Positions 1-8,151 of a stretch of DNA of 64,000 nucleotides are shown piece after piece. Every line of letters starts with the position of its first letter. The first letter of the stretch is position 1. The notes beneath the pieces are model-generated. The model worked only from the letters and a program-made list of their open reading frames with translations, did no database searches and was not told the origin of the DNA. A program made the position numbers and the translations under genes. This DNA comes from Chthonomonas sp. UBA6659. GTDB taxonomy: Bacteria; Armatimonadota; Fimbriimonadia; Fimbriimonadales; Fimbriimonadaceae. The stretch lies in the NCBI GenBank assembly GCA_002455425.1, contig DKKT01000042.1, positions 1-64,000 of the forward strand. Direction: 5' to 3'.

Positions 1-72
1 CTAGGAGCCATTCGTTCGCTCCTGGGAGCCATCCGTTCGCTCCTGGGAGCCATCCGTCCGCTCCTGGGAGCG
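1..72. repeat. 21-bp tandem repeat, about 3.4 copies
   Basis: Three successive 21-base units (1-21, 22-42, 43-63) of the form CTGGGAGCCATCCGTTCGCTC are followed by the first 9 bases of a fourth. The units differ by only one or two bases. The array touches the window edge, so its full copy number is unknown. On the minus strand the unit would read as a seven-residue GSQERTD repeat, but the reading frame there looks like a shadow, so I treat it as an intergenic minisatellite. Confidence 0.85.
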
Positions 73-228
73 GAGCCTCGTTCCAAAGTCGGTTTGAACT
101 AAGAGGCAAACTGAAAGGCACAAGAAGAGCGAAAATGTGGGCGACGGTACGGTATCATCGCATCGATCAACCGTCGGCGCTTCGAGCCAATTTACGAGCT
201 GGGAGCGCACGCGACAAAGGGGGTTACC
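73..228. other. Upstream region of the first gene
   Basis: This non-coding stretch holds a possible -10 hexamer, TATCAT at 153-158, and just before the gene a purine run AAAGGGGG (about 214-221) that fits a Shine-Dalgarno site 5 nt from the ATG at 229. I see no convincing -35 box and no RNA gene. Confidence 0.35.
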
Positions 229-909
229 ATGCCTGACTTCATCCCTCGCGACGACGCCGGCTTCGACACGTACGTCGGCAACTTCGCCACCTACCTGAAT
301 GCGAATCTCGCCAATCTCGGTCTCCCCGCTCCGCCGGCACCGCCGGACGCGGATGTGACCGCTCTGAACACGGCGCGCACCGACTGGACCACCAAGTACG
401 CGGCCCACGTCGCCGCCCAAGCCGCTGCCGAAGCCGCCAGCATCGCCAAGGTCGCCTCGCGCGGCTCGCTGGAGGCGATCGTCCGCCGTCTCGCGCGGCG
501 GCTCCAGGCGAGTTCGGCCGTCGACGACGCCGAGCGTGCGAACCTCGGCATCACCGTGCGCGACGTCGTGCCGACTCCGGTCACGGCTCCGACCACGAAA
601 CCCGTGCTCACGGCAGACACGTCCCAGCGCCTGCGCGTGACGATCGGGTTCGCCGACGAAGGCACGCCGACGAGCAAGGCGAAACCGGCGGGCGTTCTCG
701 GCTGCGAGCTGTTCGTGAAGCTCGGCGGGCCGCCGCCGACCGACCTCTCGGAATGCCAGTTCCTTGCCCTCGACACGAAGACGCCGTACACGGCGACCTT
801 CGACGGGGCCGACGCGAACCAGACGGCGCACTTCATCGGGCGCTGGGTCAGTTCGCGCGGGGAACACGGACCCCTCAGCCAGACCGTCTCGGCCACGGTC
901 CCGGCCTGA
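229..909 (+). CDS. Conserved hypothetical protein with C-terminal Fn3-like part
   Basis: A 226-residue protein without signal peptide or membrane segment. The first ~110 residues are Ala-rich and probably helical (FATYLNANLANLGLP, then many AA pairs). A Pro/Thr-rich linker (VPTPVTAPTTKPVL) leads to a beta-rich end, about residues 130-226, finishing with W-V-S-S-R-G-E-H-G-P-L-S-Q, which resembles a fibronectin-III-like strand pattern. Similar proteins of unknown function occur in Planctomycetota, Verrucomicrobiota and Bacteroidota, as far as I recall the family. A Shine-Dalgarno-like AGGGGG precedes the ATG. It converges on the STAND ATPase gene. No function can be assigned. Confidence 0.75.
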   Translation: MPDFIPRDDAGFDTYVGNFATYLNANLANLGLPAPPAPPDADVTALNTARTDWTTKYAAHVAAQAAAEAASIAKVASRGSLEAIVRRLARRLQASSAVDDAERANLGITVRDVVPTPVTAPTTKPVLTADTSQRLRVTIGFADEGTPTSKAKPAGVLGCELFVKLGGPPPTDLSECQFLALDTKTPYTATFDGADANQTAHFIGRWVSSRGEHGPLSQTVSATVPA

Positions 910-917
910 TCGTCCCG

Positions 918-954
918 CCTGCGGATGCGGCGCCCCTCGGCTCGCATCCGCAGG
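918..954. terminator. Bidirectional hairpin between convergent genes
   Basis: A perfect 12-bp inverted repeat, CCTGCGGATGCG at 918-929 and its complement at 943-954, with a 13-nt loop. It occupies the 47-bp gap between the stop at 909 and the opposing stop at 957. There is no T-tract on either side, so it may block transcription as a GC-rich hairpin rather than act as a classical intrinsic terminator. Confidence 0.5.
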
Positions 955-956
955 AC

Positions 957-3900
957 TCAGCACCCGAGGTCGCGTATGACTTGGTCGAGGATCTGCCGGT
1001 CGCGGACGGCCTCGATCGATCCGGGGAAGCGGGCGAGAATCTCGTCGCTGAGCTCACGTGCCACTTGGAGTCGCTCACAGGATTGGGTCAGGTACCCGAG
1101 CTTCCAATGGGAGACGAAGAGGGCGCGCAGGGGCTCGTAGGCGCGCCCGAACCCCTTTACGATCTCGTCGCGAAGTTTCTCATCCTCGATGTAGGCGGTG
1201 AAGGCCTCCACCAAATCAAGGCGCTTGACGTGGACGTCGCCGAGCTTGCTCCACGAGTCGGCAAGGTCGTGCAGGGGCTGATAGGTACGTCCGAATTGCG
1301 TAACGATTTCGTCGCGAAGGCTCTTGCTCTCGGTGTAGGCGCCGAGGGCGGCGTCCCAGTCCTCGAGGGCGGCGTGACCGTCGCCGAGTTTGTCCCACGA
1401 GATGCCGAGGTCGCGCAGGGGCTGATAGGCGGGGCCGAAGCGCTTCACAATCTCGTCCGCGATCTTCTTGCCCTCGGTGTAGGCGTCGAGAGCGGCGTCC
1501 CAGTCCTGGCGGGCTCGGTGGTCGTCGCCGAGTTTGTTCCACGAGAGGCGGAGGTCCCGCAGGGGCTGGTAGGCGCGCCCGTATCGCTCCACGATCTCGT
1601 CGGCGAGTCTTTTGCTTTCGATGTACGCCTCAAGAGCGGCATCATGTTGCTGGCGGGCAGCCTGAACGTCGCCGAGTCTGTCCCACGAGATTCCGAGGTC
1701 ACGTAGGGACTGATAGGCGCGCCCGAACCGCGCCACGATCTCGTCGGCGGTCTTCTTGCTTCGGGTATAGGCCTCGAGTGCGGCGTCCCAGTCCGATCTT
1801 GAGGCGTGGACGTCGCCGAGTTTGATCCAGCTGACGCCGAATTCACGCTGGGCCTCATAGGTTGGGCCGTGAACTTCAAGGATCTCTTTCGCCAGGGCTT
1901 GTGCTTCTGCGAACGCCCCCGCGGCGGTGTCCATGTCGTTGCCTGCAAGGTGGACGAGACCAAGCCTTTCCCACGAAACTGCGAGGTCGTGCAGGTTCTC
2001 GCTCGTGCGTCCGAAGTGGTCGATCAACTCTTCTGCAACAGCCTTTGCCTCGGCGAAAGCGGACAAAGCCCGGTTCCAGTCGTCGCGACGGCAGTGGAGG
2101 TCGCCTAGCTTGATCAAGGAGATCCCGAGACTGTGGAGTGAGTTGGATGTCCTGCCTAGCCGCTCGATCATGCTGTCGGCGAACGTCCTTGCCTCTGTGT
2201 AGGCTTGCAAAGCGGCGTCCCAGTCTGCAAGGGCGGCGAACACATCGCCTAAAGTTGCGAGCACCGCCCATCTCTCTTGAGCAACGAACACCGGGACGCC
2301 CGTCACGAGAGTCTTGGCCGCGTCGATCTTCTGATTGGCGATGAGTCGTTGAATGACCTCATATTGGGCTCGGAAACCGTCTAATGGGGATCGGAAGCCG
2401 GCGACCTCCAGCGGCCACGCGCCCCCGGCGGCCAGCTCGAGCCCGAGCGCCTCCGAGGCATCCCAACGGAACGCGGCCTCGAGCCGCGCGAACTTCTCGA
2501 ACGCGGCCCGGCCCCAAGGATGCCAGGCGGGATCGGCGGGATCGACCGGCCCCGGCGGCCGAAGCTCGACAAGGGCGAGATCGAGGACGTCCTCCTGCTC
2601 GGCCGCGGATAGTGCCTCGAAGACCTCGCTCTCGAGCGCCTCGACGAGGGCCCTTCGCATCGCGGCGACAGCGCCGGCCTGGTGCTTCGCGCTGGCGTTC
2701 TCGAACAGGTTCCGGGCGACGGCGTGGAAGTCGGCCTGGGTGAAGGACGAGAGGGGGACCCCCGAGAGCTTCTCGGTGAACCCCGACTGGCGTTCCGCCC
2801 GGTCCAGCGTGGCCTCGCATTGGTCGGTGGCGAGAACCGGCTCGAAGGTCGGGTCGGCCGCCATCGCCGCGACAATCCGATGGAGGAAGCGACGCCCGTT
2901 CCGGCTCGCCCATCCGAGCATCGTGCGGAGCTCGGCTTCAAGCCCGGCGAAGATGTCCTTGGCGAGCTGGTTCATCGAGTCGGCGGCGCGCAGGCGCTCG
3001 ATCGCGTCATCCGTGAGCCTGCCGTCTTCGATCCACGTCGTGTTGAGGGCGATGAGATTGAGAAGTCCGTGGAGCCGGAGCGGGTGTCCGTCGGCGCACT
3101 CGGCGACGATGGCGGCCTGATCCTCGGGCAGATCGGGATACGCCTGGCGGACGACCGCGATCAGCTCCGGGGCGGGCCCAAGGTCGATCCGACCCCAATG
3201 CAGGGGCGCTGCTTGGCCATCCAGGAGCTCGGTGAGATGCCGGGGAGGCGCGTCCGGATCGAGGCGGGGCCCCGGGCCCGGCGGCAGATCCTTCCGCCAG
3301 TGGGCGACGACGACGAGCAAAGGCCAGGCGTTGGCCCGCGCCCGGATGATCAGCTTCTCGATCAGAGACCAGGAGAGAGGGTCGGCCCACTGTCCGTCAT
3401 CGAGAAAGAGCACGACCGGCAGCGTCGGCAGCTCGGGGTTGTCGCTCTCAAGGAAGGCGCCGAACAGGTCGAGAAGGGCGTCCATCCGCTCCCGCTGGGC
3501 TCGGGCCGCGTTCGCTTCCGGAGTCGCGAGGTCGGGAAGGCCCTCCCGGCGCGTCCGCTCTCGGTCGAGCACCCGCCTGGCGGTCTGAACGAGCGATTTC
3601 AGGATGCCGTAGCCGGACAGGTCGCCGGCGACGTCCATCCCGAGGTCGCGGAGGTCGCGGAGGGCTTCTCGGTCGAGGTTCTGGATCTGCAGTTCACGCG
3701 CGCGGCGTTCGAGGAGGGCGATCGTGTGAGGCCTGATCGCCTCCAGCGCCTCGGGCAGCGCGGAGCGGTCGGTTTGCTCGGGAACCCTCATCGCGATCCA
3801 GAGATAGGGAATCGGGTTGGGGGAGTCCGCGCCGACAAGGGTGGGGTTGATCTTCTCGCGCCGCAGAGCGGCTCCGGGATCGATTTCTTTCGGCCAGTAG

Positions 3901-4082
3901 CCGTTGTTCGCGGGGCTGGATGCGAGGTGCTCGTACAGCCACTGCATGAGGCGCGTCTTGCCCCAGCCGGTATCGGCCACGAGGAGGACGTTCTGGGGTT
4001 CGCCAGCTCGGGCCGACTCCCAGAACCCCTGGAGTTTGCGTTGCTCCTCTTCTCTCCCGACGAAGACCCTCTTCCCGCCCAC
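957..4082 (-). CDS. STAND-type AAA ATPase with nine 48-residue TPR-like repeats
   Basis: About 1,041 residues. It opens directly with an AAA_16/ORC-like module: box VFVGREEE (residue 6 on), Walker A ADTGWGKT (near 37-44, first Gly replaced by Ala) and Walker B VVLFLDD (near 223-229) followed by QWAD, as in STAND regulators. The C-terminal ~430 residues are nine units of 48 residues with the core LGDxHxxRxDWDAALxAY; the spacing is exactly 144 bp between the units starting at 1381 and 1525. No HTH, effector or membrane domain is visible before the ATPase, so the output is unknown. Start: the frame is open to a TTG at 4118, but I prefer the GTG at 4082 because CACAAT lies 5 nt before it. STAND proteins act as signalling switches; some defend against phage, but nothing here shows that role. 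Confidence 0.8.
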   Translation of the reverse strand: MGGKRVFVGREEEQRKLQGFWESARAGEPQNVLLVADTGWGKTRLMQWLYEHLASSPANNGYWPKEIDPGAALRREKINPTLVGADSPNPIPYLWIAMRVPEQTDRSALPEALEAIRPHTIALLERRARELQIQNLDREALRDLRDLGMDVAGDLSGYGILKSLVQTARRVLDRERTRREGLPDLATPEANAARAQRERMDALLDLFGAFLESDNPELPTLPVVLFLDDGQWADPLSWSLIEKLIIRARANAWPLLVVVAHWRKDLPPGPGPRLDPDAPPRHLTELLDGQAAPLHWGRIDLGPAPELIAVVRQAYPDLPEDQAAIVAECADGHPLRLHGLLNLIALNTTWIEDGRLTDDAIERLRAADSMNQLAKDIFAGLEAELRTMLGWASRNGRRFLHRIVAAMAADPTFEPVLATDQCEATLDRAERQSGFTEKLSGVPLSSFTQADFHAVARNLFENASAKHQAGAVAAMRRALVEALESEVFEALSAAEQEDVLDLALVELRPPGPVDPADPAWHPWGRAAFEKFARLEAAFRWDASEALGLELAAGGAWPLEVAGFRSPLDGFRAQYEVIQRLIANQKIDAAKTLVTGVPVFVAQERWAVLATLGDVFAALADWDAALQAYTEARTFADSMIERLGRTSNSLHSLGISLIKLGDLHCRRDDWNRALSAFAEAKAVAEELIDHFGRTSENLHDLAVSWERLGLVHLAGNDMDTAAGAFAEAQALAKEILEVHGPTYEAQREFGVSWIKLGDVHASRSDWDAALEAYTRSKKTADEIVARFGRAYQSLRDLGISWDRLGDVQAARQQHDAALEAYIESKRLADEIVERYGRAYQPLRDLRLSWNKLGDDHRARQDWDAALDAYTEGKKIADEIVKRFGPAYQPLRDLGISWDKLGDGHAALEDWDAALGAYTESKSLRDEIVTQFGRTYQPLHDLADSWSKLGDVHVKRLDLVEAFTAYIEDEKLRDEIVKGFGRAYEPLRALFVSHWKLGYLTQSCERLQVARELSDEILARFPGSIEAVRDRQILDQVIRDLGC

Positions 4083-4130
4083 GACGCATTGTGCCACGCC
4101 GACGATGGGGCGAGGCAAGGTTTGAGGTGT

Positions 4131-5144
4131 TCAGTATTCCAGCTGGGAGGAGTAGCGGTGGGTGGTTTCGATCCGCCGGATCGTGCCGCTCTTGGCGCGC
4201 ATGACGATCGACTCGGTCAGGGCGTAGCCGCGTTTGTAGCGCACACCCTTCAGAAGGTCGCCCGACGTGATGCCGGTTGCCGCGAACATGACGTTGCCGC
4301 TCGCCAGATCTTCGGTGTGGAAGACGCGCTCGACGTCGCCGCCGACCATCTTGTTCGCGCGTTCGCGCTGGTCGTCGTTCGTGAACTTCAGGCGGGCCTG
4401 CATCTCGCCTCCGCAGCAGAGAACGGCGGCGGCCGAGATCACGCCTTCGGGGGCGCCGCCGATCCCCATCAGTCCGTCGATGCCGGCCTCGGGGTCGAGG
4501 GCCGCGATCGCGACGCTGAGGTCTCCGTCCGGGACGAGGTGCACCCGCGCGCCCGCATCGCGAATCTCGTCGATGAGGCTATCGTGGCGGGGTCGTTCGA
4601 GGACGCCGATGATCAGCTCGTCCACGTCCTTGCCGAGGGCTTTGGCCATCAGGCGCACGTTCACGCGTGGCGGAAGGGTGATGTCGACGACGCCCACGCA
4701 TTCCTGGCCGACGACCAGCTTCTCCATGTAGCAGTCGGGCGCATGCATGAGATAGCCCTCACCGGAAATCGTCGCGGCCAGAACCGAGATCGCGTTCGGG
4801 GTGCCGTTCGCGCAGAGGTTGGTGCCTTCGAGCGGGTCGACCGCGATCTGGACTTCGGGGCCATCCCCGCTCCCAAGCTTCTCGCCGATGTAAAGCATCG
4901 GCGCTTCATCGCGCTCGCCCTCCCCGATGACGATGACGCCGCACATGTTGATTTCGCCGAGGGAGGTTCGCATCGCCTCGCACGCGGCCTGGTCGGCGGC
5001 ATCGCGATTGCCCTTGCCCACCCAACGCGCGCTGGAGAGGGCGGCGGCTTCAGTGACTCGGAGAAAGTCGAGATGGAAGTTGCGTTCGGTCAGCGGCTCG
5101 CGCATCAACTCTGGCTTCTTCGGCAGAGGGGGGTTCTTGGCCAT
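4131..5144 (-). CDS. glpX: Class II fructose-1,6-bisphosphatase
   Basis: A 337-residue cytosolic enzyme that hydrolyses fructose 1,6-bisphosphate to fructose 6-phosphate in gluconeogenesis. It shows the GlpX metal-site motif DPLEGTNLCANG, the IGEGERDEAPML segment and the late GGAPEG motif, and its length is normal for the family. The frame is open to 5183, but the ATG at 5144 (MAKNPPLP) is preferred: a TATCAT hexamer at 5151-5156 ends 6 nt upstream, and GGAG overlaps the same gap. Some bacterial GlpX enzymes also act on sedoheptulose 1,7-bisphosphate; the sequence does not decide this. It lies downstream of the CoA-transferase subunit on the same strand. Confidence 0.93.
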   Translation of the reverse strand: MAKNPPLPKKPELMREPLTERNFHLDFLRVTEAAALSSARWVGKGNRDAADQAACEAMRTSLGEINMCGVIVIGEGERDEAPMLYIGEKLGSGDGPEVQIAVDPLEGTNLCANGTPNAISVLAATISGEGYLMHAPDCYMEKLVVGQECVGVVDITLPPRVNVRLMAKALGKDVDELIIGVLERPRHDSLIDEIRDAGARVHLVPDGDLSVAIAALDPEAGIDGLMGIGGAPEGVISAAAVLCCGGEMQARLKFTNDDQRERANKMVGGDVERVFHTEDLASGNVMFAATGITSGDLLKGVRYKRGYALTESIVMRAKSGTIRRIETTHRYSSQLEY

Positions 5145-5220
5145 ATCTCCATGATAGTCAAGTTGGCGCACGTTCTCCAACAAATTCCTCGCGATACACC
5201 GGCGAAGAGATTCGGCGTGC

Positions 5221-5877
5221 CTAAACGGCGACGACGCGGCACGCCGGATCGACGGAAAAAGCCGCTTCGGTCTTGGCGCGAACCTCGCCCTCCTCGACTC
5301 CGGGAGCGAGCTCTTTCAGCACGAGCGCTCCGTTCTCGACCTCGAAGACGCACAGATCCGTGATGATCAGGTTGACGCACGCCTTCCCGGTGAGCGGCAA
5401 GCGGCACTCCTTGAGCACCTTGCTTTCGCCGGCCTTGTTCGTGTGCTCCATGACGACGACCACGCGCTTGACGCCCGCGACGAGGTCCATCGCACCACCC
5501 ATCCCTTTCACCATCTTGCCCGGGATCATCCAATTCGCCAGGTCGCCGTCGCCACTGACCTCCATGGCACCCAGGATCGTGAGGTCGATGTGACCCCCGC
5601 GGATCATCGCGAAGGAGTCGGCGGAGCTGAAGTACGACGTCCCTGCAATCTCGCTGACGGTCTGCTTGCCCGCGTTGATGAGGTCGGCATCGACCTCGTC
5701 CTCGAAAGGAAACGGGCCCATACCGAGCATTCCGTTCTCACTTTGGAGCGTGACGTTCATCCCCTCGGGGATGTAGTTCGCGACCAAGGTCGGGATCCCG
5801 ATGCCGAGGTTCACGTAGTAACCGTCTCGCAGCTCTTGAGCGGCGCGCTGGGCGAGTTGTTCGCGGGTCAGTGCCAT
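5221..5877 (-). CDS. Family I CoA-transferase, subunit B (3-oxoacid type)
   Basis: 218 residues, the normal size of the beta subunit of succinyl-CoA:3-ketoacid CoA-transferase (ScoB/AtoA type). The catalytic-glutamate region SENGMLGMGP is present near residue 47, as is the GKMVKGMGGAMDLV segment typical of the family. The partner alpha subunit (ScoA/AtoD) is not adjacent on either side, although the two are usually an overlapping pair. The start MALTREQ at 5877 fits the family; the open frame extends upstream only into non-homologous sequence. Exact CoA donor and acceptor cannot be read from the sequence. Confidence 0.88.
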   Translation of the reverse strand: MALTREQLAQRAAQELRDGYYVNLGIGIPTLVANYIPEGMNVTLQSENGMLGMGPFPFEDEVDADLINAGKQTVSEIAGTSYFSSADSFAMIRGGHIDLTILGAMEVSGDGDLANWMIPGKMVKGMGGAMDLVAGVKRVVVVMEHTNKAGESKVLKECRLPLTGKACVNLIITDLCVFEVENGALVLKELAPGVEEGEVRAKTEAAFSVDPACRVVAV

Positions 5878-5900
5878 GTCGTTCCCATTGTGGCTGATCG

Positions 5901-8117
5901 TCAGCGCCCTACGGCAAAGGCCGGAACCGGCTTTTTCGGACCGCCCCGGGGCCCGATCCAAGTGAGGTCCAGCGTCCGGCCACCACCCTTCTGGAAGAAG
6001 TCGATGCGAATGCGGTGCCAGCCCTTGGCGAGGGCGACCTGTCCGCTCTTTTCGAGCGGGGCGTGGAGGCCGTCGTTGTCGACCGTCAGGCGGTCGCCGA
6101 CCCAAAGCTTGCTCCCGTCGTCAGACGTGAGAAAGAACGAGTAGACCCCAGCCTCCGGGGCCATGACCCACGCTTCGGCCACGAGTCCGTAGAACTCGGG
6201 GCGAGGGATTCGCTTCAGGTCGAGGTTCAGGGCGACCGACGTCGAAACGGGTTGGAGTCCGTCGAAATTCGGGACCTTGTCCCACGTTCCCTCGTAGATC
6301 CGGGTCAGATATCCGGGCTGCCGTGTTGCCGGTCCGCTCCCAGGTTTGGCTAAGGTTTCACGGCGGTAGGACCGCTCGATCGGTTTGCTCAGGAGGCGGC
6401 CGTTGCGTAGGGTTGCCGCCTTGACGACGGTGTTCCGCTGAATCGGAATCGGGCCGCGATAGCGGGAGGACTGGGGTGAAGGATCACGGCCATCAAGGGT
6501 GTAGACGACCGTGTCGCCCGGTGCTGCCGGCTGGAGCTTGGCGCTCGTCGAAGTGAGAAAGACGTTCGTATCGTCTGCGAATCTCGGGGGCTCGATGAAG
6601 TACTTCACGCCCTGGCGCTCCAGCCGTCCAAGCAGACCGTTCAGGCGAGGCTGGAAGTCGGTCCATGAGCGGAATTTCTTAGGCGACCAGAAGACCTCGC
6701 TCAACGCGCTGAGACGCGGGAAGACCTGACGGTCCGTATCGCGAGGAAGCGGCGTCAGTTCGGCCCACATGTTCCCCTGTCCGCCGAGGACGTGCTTGGC
6801 CTGGTCGCGATTGAGTTGGGGGGGAACGGGTTCGAAAGAGTAGCTTTTCTCGACCGAGATCGACGTGTAGGGGTAGTCGAGATAACAGTGCGAGGTGGGC
6901 GAAGCGATCACGTCGTGGCCCATCTTGGCCGCCTCGATCGCGCCGCCCATCCCACGCCAGGACATCACGGTCGCCCCGGGGGCGAGGCCTCCTTCGAGGA
7001 TCTCGTCCCAACCCACCAGCCTCCTGCCCTTCTTGTCGAGGTAGGCGTCGATCCGATGGATGAAGTAGCTCTGGAGCTCGGCCTCGTCCTTCAAGCCTTC
7101 GTCTTTGATCTTCTTCTGGCAGTCCGGGCACTCCTTCCAGCGCGTCTTCGGGACTTCGTCGCCCCCGATGTGGATGAACTTCGACGGGAACAAGGCGAGG
7201 ACTTCGTCGAGCACGTTCTGGTTGAACGTATAGGTCGCCTCCTTGCCCGCGCAGTACACGTCGGCGAACACGCCCCAGAGTGACGGGACCTGGAACGGTC
7301 CACCAGTGCAGGAGTACTCGGGATAGGCGGCCAGAGCCGCGTTGCAGTGACCGGGCATTTCGATTTCGGGAACGACCGTGACGTAGCGCTTGGCCGCGTA
7401 ATCGACGACTTCGCGAATATCGTCCTGCGTGTAGAAGCCGCCGTATCGCTTGCCTCCTTCCATCCGCCAGGCTCCGACCGACGTCAGCTTCGGATAGCGC
7501 TCGATGTCGATCCGCCAGCCCTGATCATCGACCAGATGCCAGTGGAAGACGTTCATCTTGTGGTAGGCGAGGAGGTCGATCTGCCGCTTGACGAATTGCT
7601 TGTCTCGAAAGTGGCGGCTGACATCGAGGAGCAACCCCCGCCACGGGAACCTCGGTTGGTCCTCGATCGTGATTCCTGGGACCGACCACGATCGCCGAGG
7701 GGTGAAAAACGGATTCTCGATCGCTGCGGGAAGCAGCTGGCGGAGGGACTGGATCCCATAGAACGCCCCGGCGGGCTTCGCGGCATAGATCGTGATTCGG
7801 CTCGGTCCGCTCTCCAGTCGATAGCCCTCGGCCCCCACGAGCTCGGGGGCGATCCGATCGGTGATGACGATCGTGTTGCTGCCGATGCGTCCATTGCCCG
7901 CGGAGGTGGCAAGTCGGAACCCCATCGCGGGTTCGAGTCGGTCGGCAAGAGTCTCGCCCAGCGCTCTCCATTCCGGCCCAAAAGCGTCGACCACAATCCG
8001 CGTGTCTTGCCGCACTTCGAAACCGGGACCGGTCCAACGCCACTCGGCCGGGAGCGGGACGATCGGAGGGGTCGGTCCGCGACCGGCCAGAACGAGAGAA
8101 GCCACGATGCACAGCAC
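5901..8117 (-). CDS. GH20 beta-N-acetylhexosaminidase with C-terminal PA14 domain
   Basis: About 738 residues. Order: short hydrophobic N-terminus (likely export signal), GH20b domain (~20-130), GH20 TIM barrel (~150-470) with the catalytic Asp-Glu pair in HIGGDE (near 320-321), a chitobiase C-terminal-like domain (TVVYTLDGRDPSPQSSRY), then a PA14 carbohydrate-binding module with SDDGSKLWVGD and VDNDGLH. It should release terminal GlcNAc or GalNAc from chitin fragments, wall sugars or glycans. Start is uncertain: no ATG exists; TTG at 8207 would overlap the MFS gene by 56 nt, so GTG at 8117 is chosen, though its signal peptide then lacks a basic end. Confidence 0.88.
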   Translation of the reverse strand: MLCIVASLVLAGRGPTPPIVPLPAEWRWTGPGFEVRQDTRIVVDAFGPEWRALGETLADRLEPAMGFRLATSAGNGRIGSNTIVITDRIAPELVGAEGYRLESGPSRITIYAAKPAGAFYGIQSLRQLLPAAIENPFFTPRRSWSVPGITIEDQPRFPWRGLLLDVSRHFRDKQFVKRQIDLLAYHKMNVFHWHLVDDQGWRIDIERYPKLTSVGAWRMEGGKRYGGFYTQDDIREVVDYAAKRYVTVVPEIEMPGHCNAALAAYPEYSCTGGPFQVPSLWGVFADVYCAGKEATYTFNQNVLDEVLALFPSKFIHIGGDEVPKTRWKECPDCQKKIKDEGLKDEAELQSYFIHRIDAYLDKKGRRLVGWDEILEGGLAPGATVMSWRGMGGAIEAAKMGHDVIASPTSHCYLDYPYTSISVEKSYSFEPVPPQLNRDQAKHVLGGQGNMWAELTPLPRDTDRQVFPRLSALSEVFWSPKKFRSWTDFQPRLNGLLGRLERQGVKYFIEPPRFADDTNVFLTSTSAKLQPAAPGDTVVYTLDGRDPSPQSSRYRGPIPIQRNTVVKAATLRNGRLLSKPIERSYRRETLAKPGSGPATRQPGYLTRIYEGTWDKVPNFDGLQPVSTSVALNLDLKRIPRPEFYGLVAEAWVMAPEAGVYSFFLTSDDGSKLWVGDRLTVDNDGLHAPLEKSGQVALAKGWHRIRIDFFQKGGGRTLDLTWIGPRGGPKKPVPAFAVGR

Positions 8118-8151
8118 GCTTCCGATCTTGGCAGACCCTGAGTCGGGCGCG

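Noticed and set aside
1..963. A minus-strand frame of 320 codons ending in GSQERTD repeats
   Set aside because: It overlaps the plausible plus gene 229-909 completely and is Arg-rich without domain; probably a shadow read into the minisatellite.
957..2290. 144-bp repeats as a CRISPR-like or non-coding array
   Set aside because: The unit is in frame, codes for a TPR-like motif and has no constant-repeat/variable-spacer structure.
957..5363. A plus-strand open frame of about 890 codons at 2682-5363
   Set aside because: It is antisense to the STAND ATPase and glpX, which have clear motifs; the frame has none. GC-rich codon use keeps the antisense strand open.
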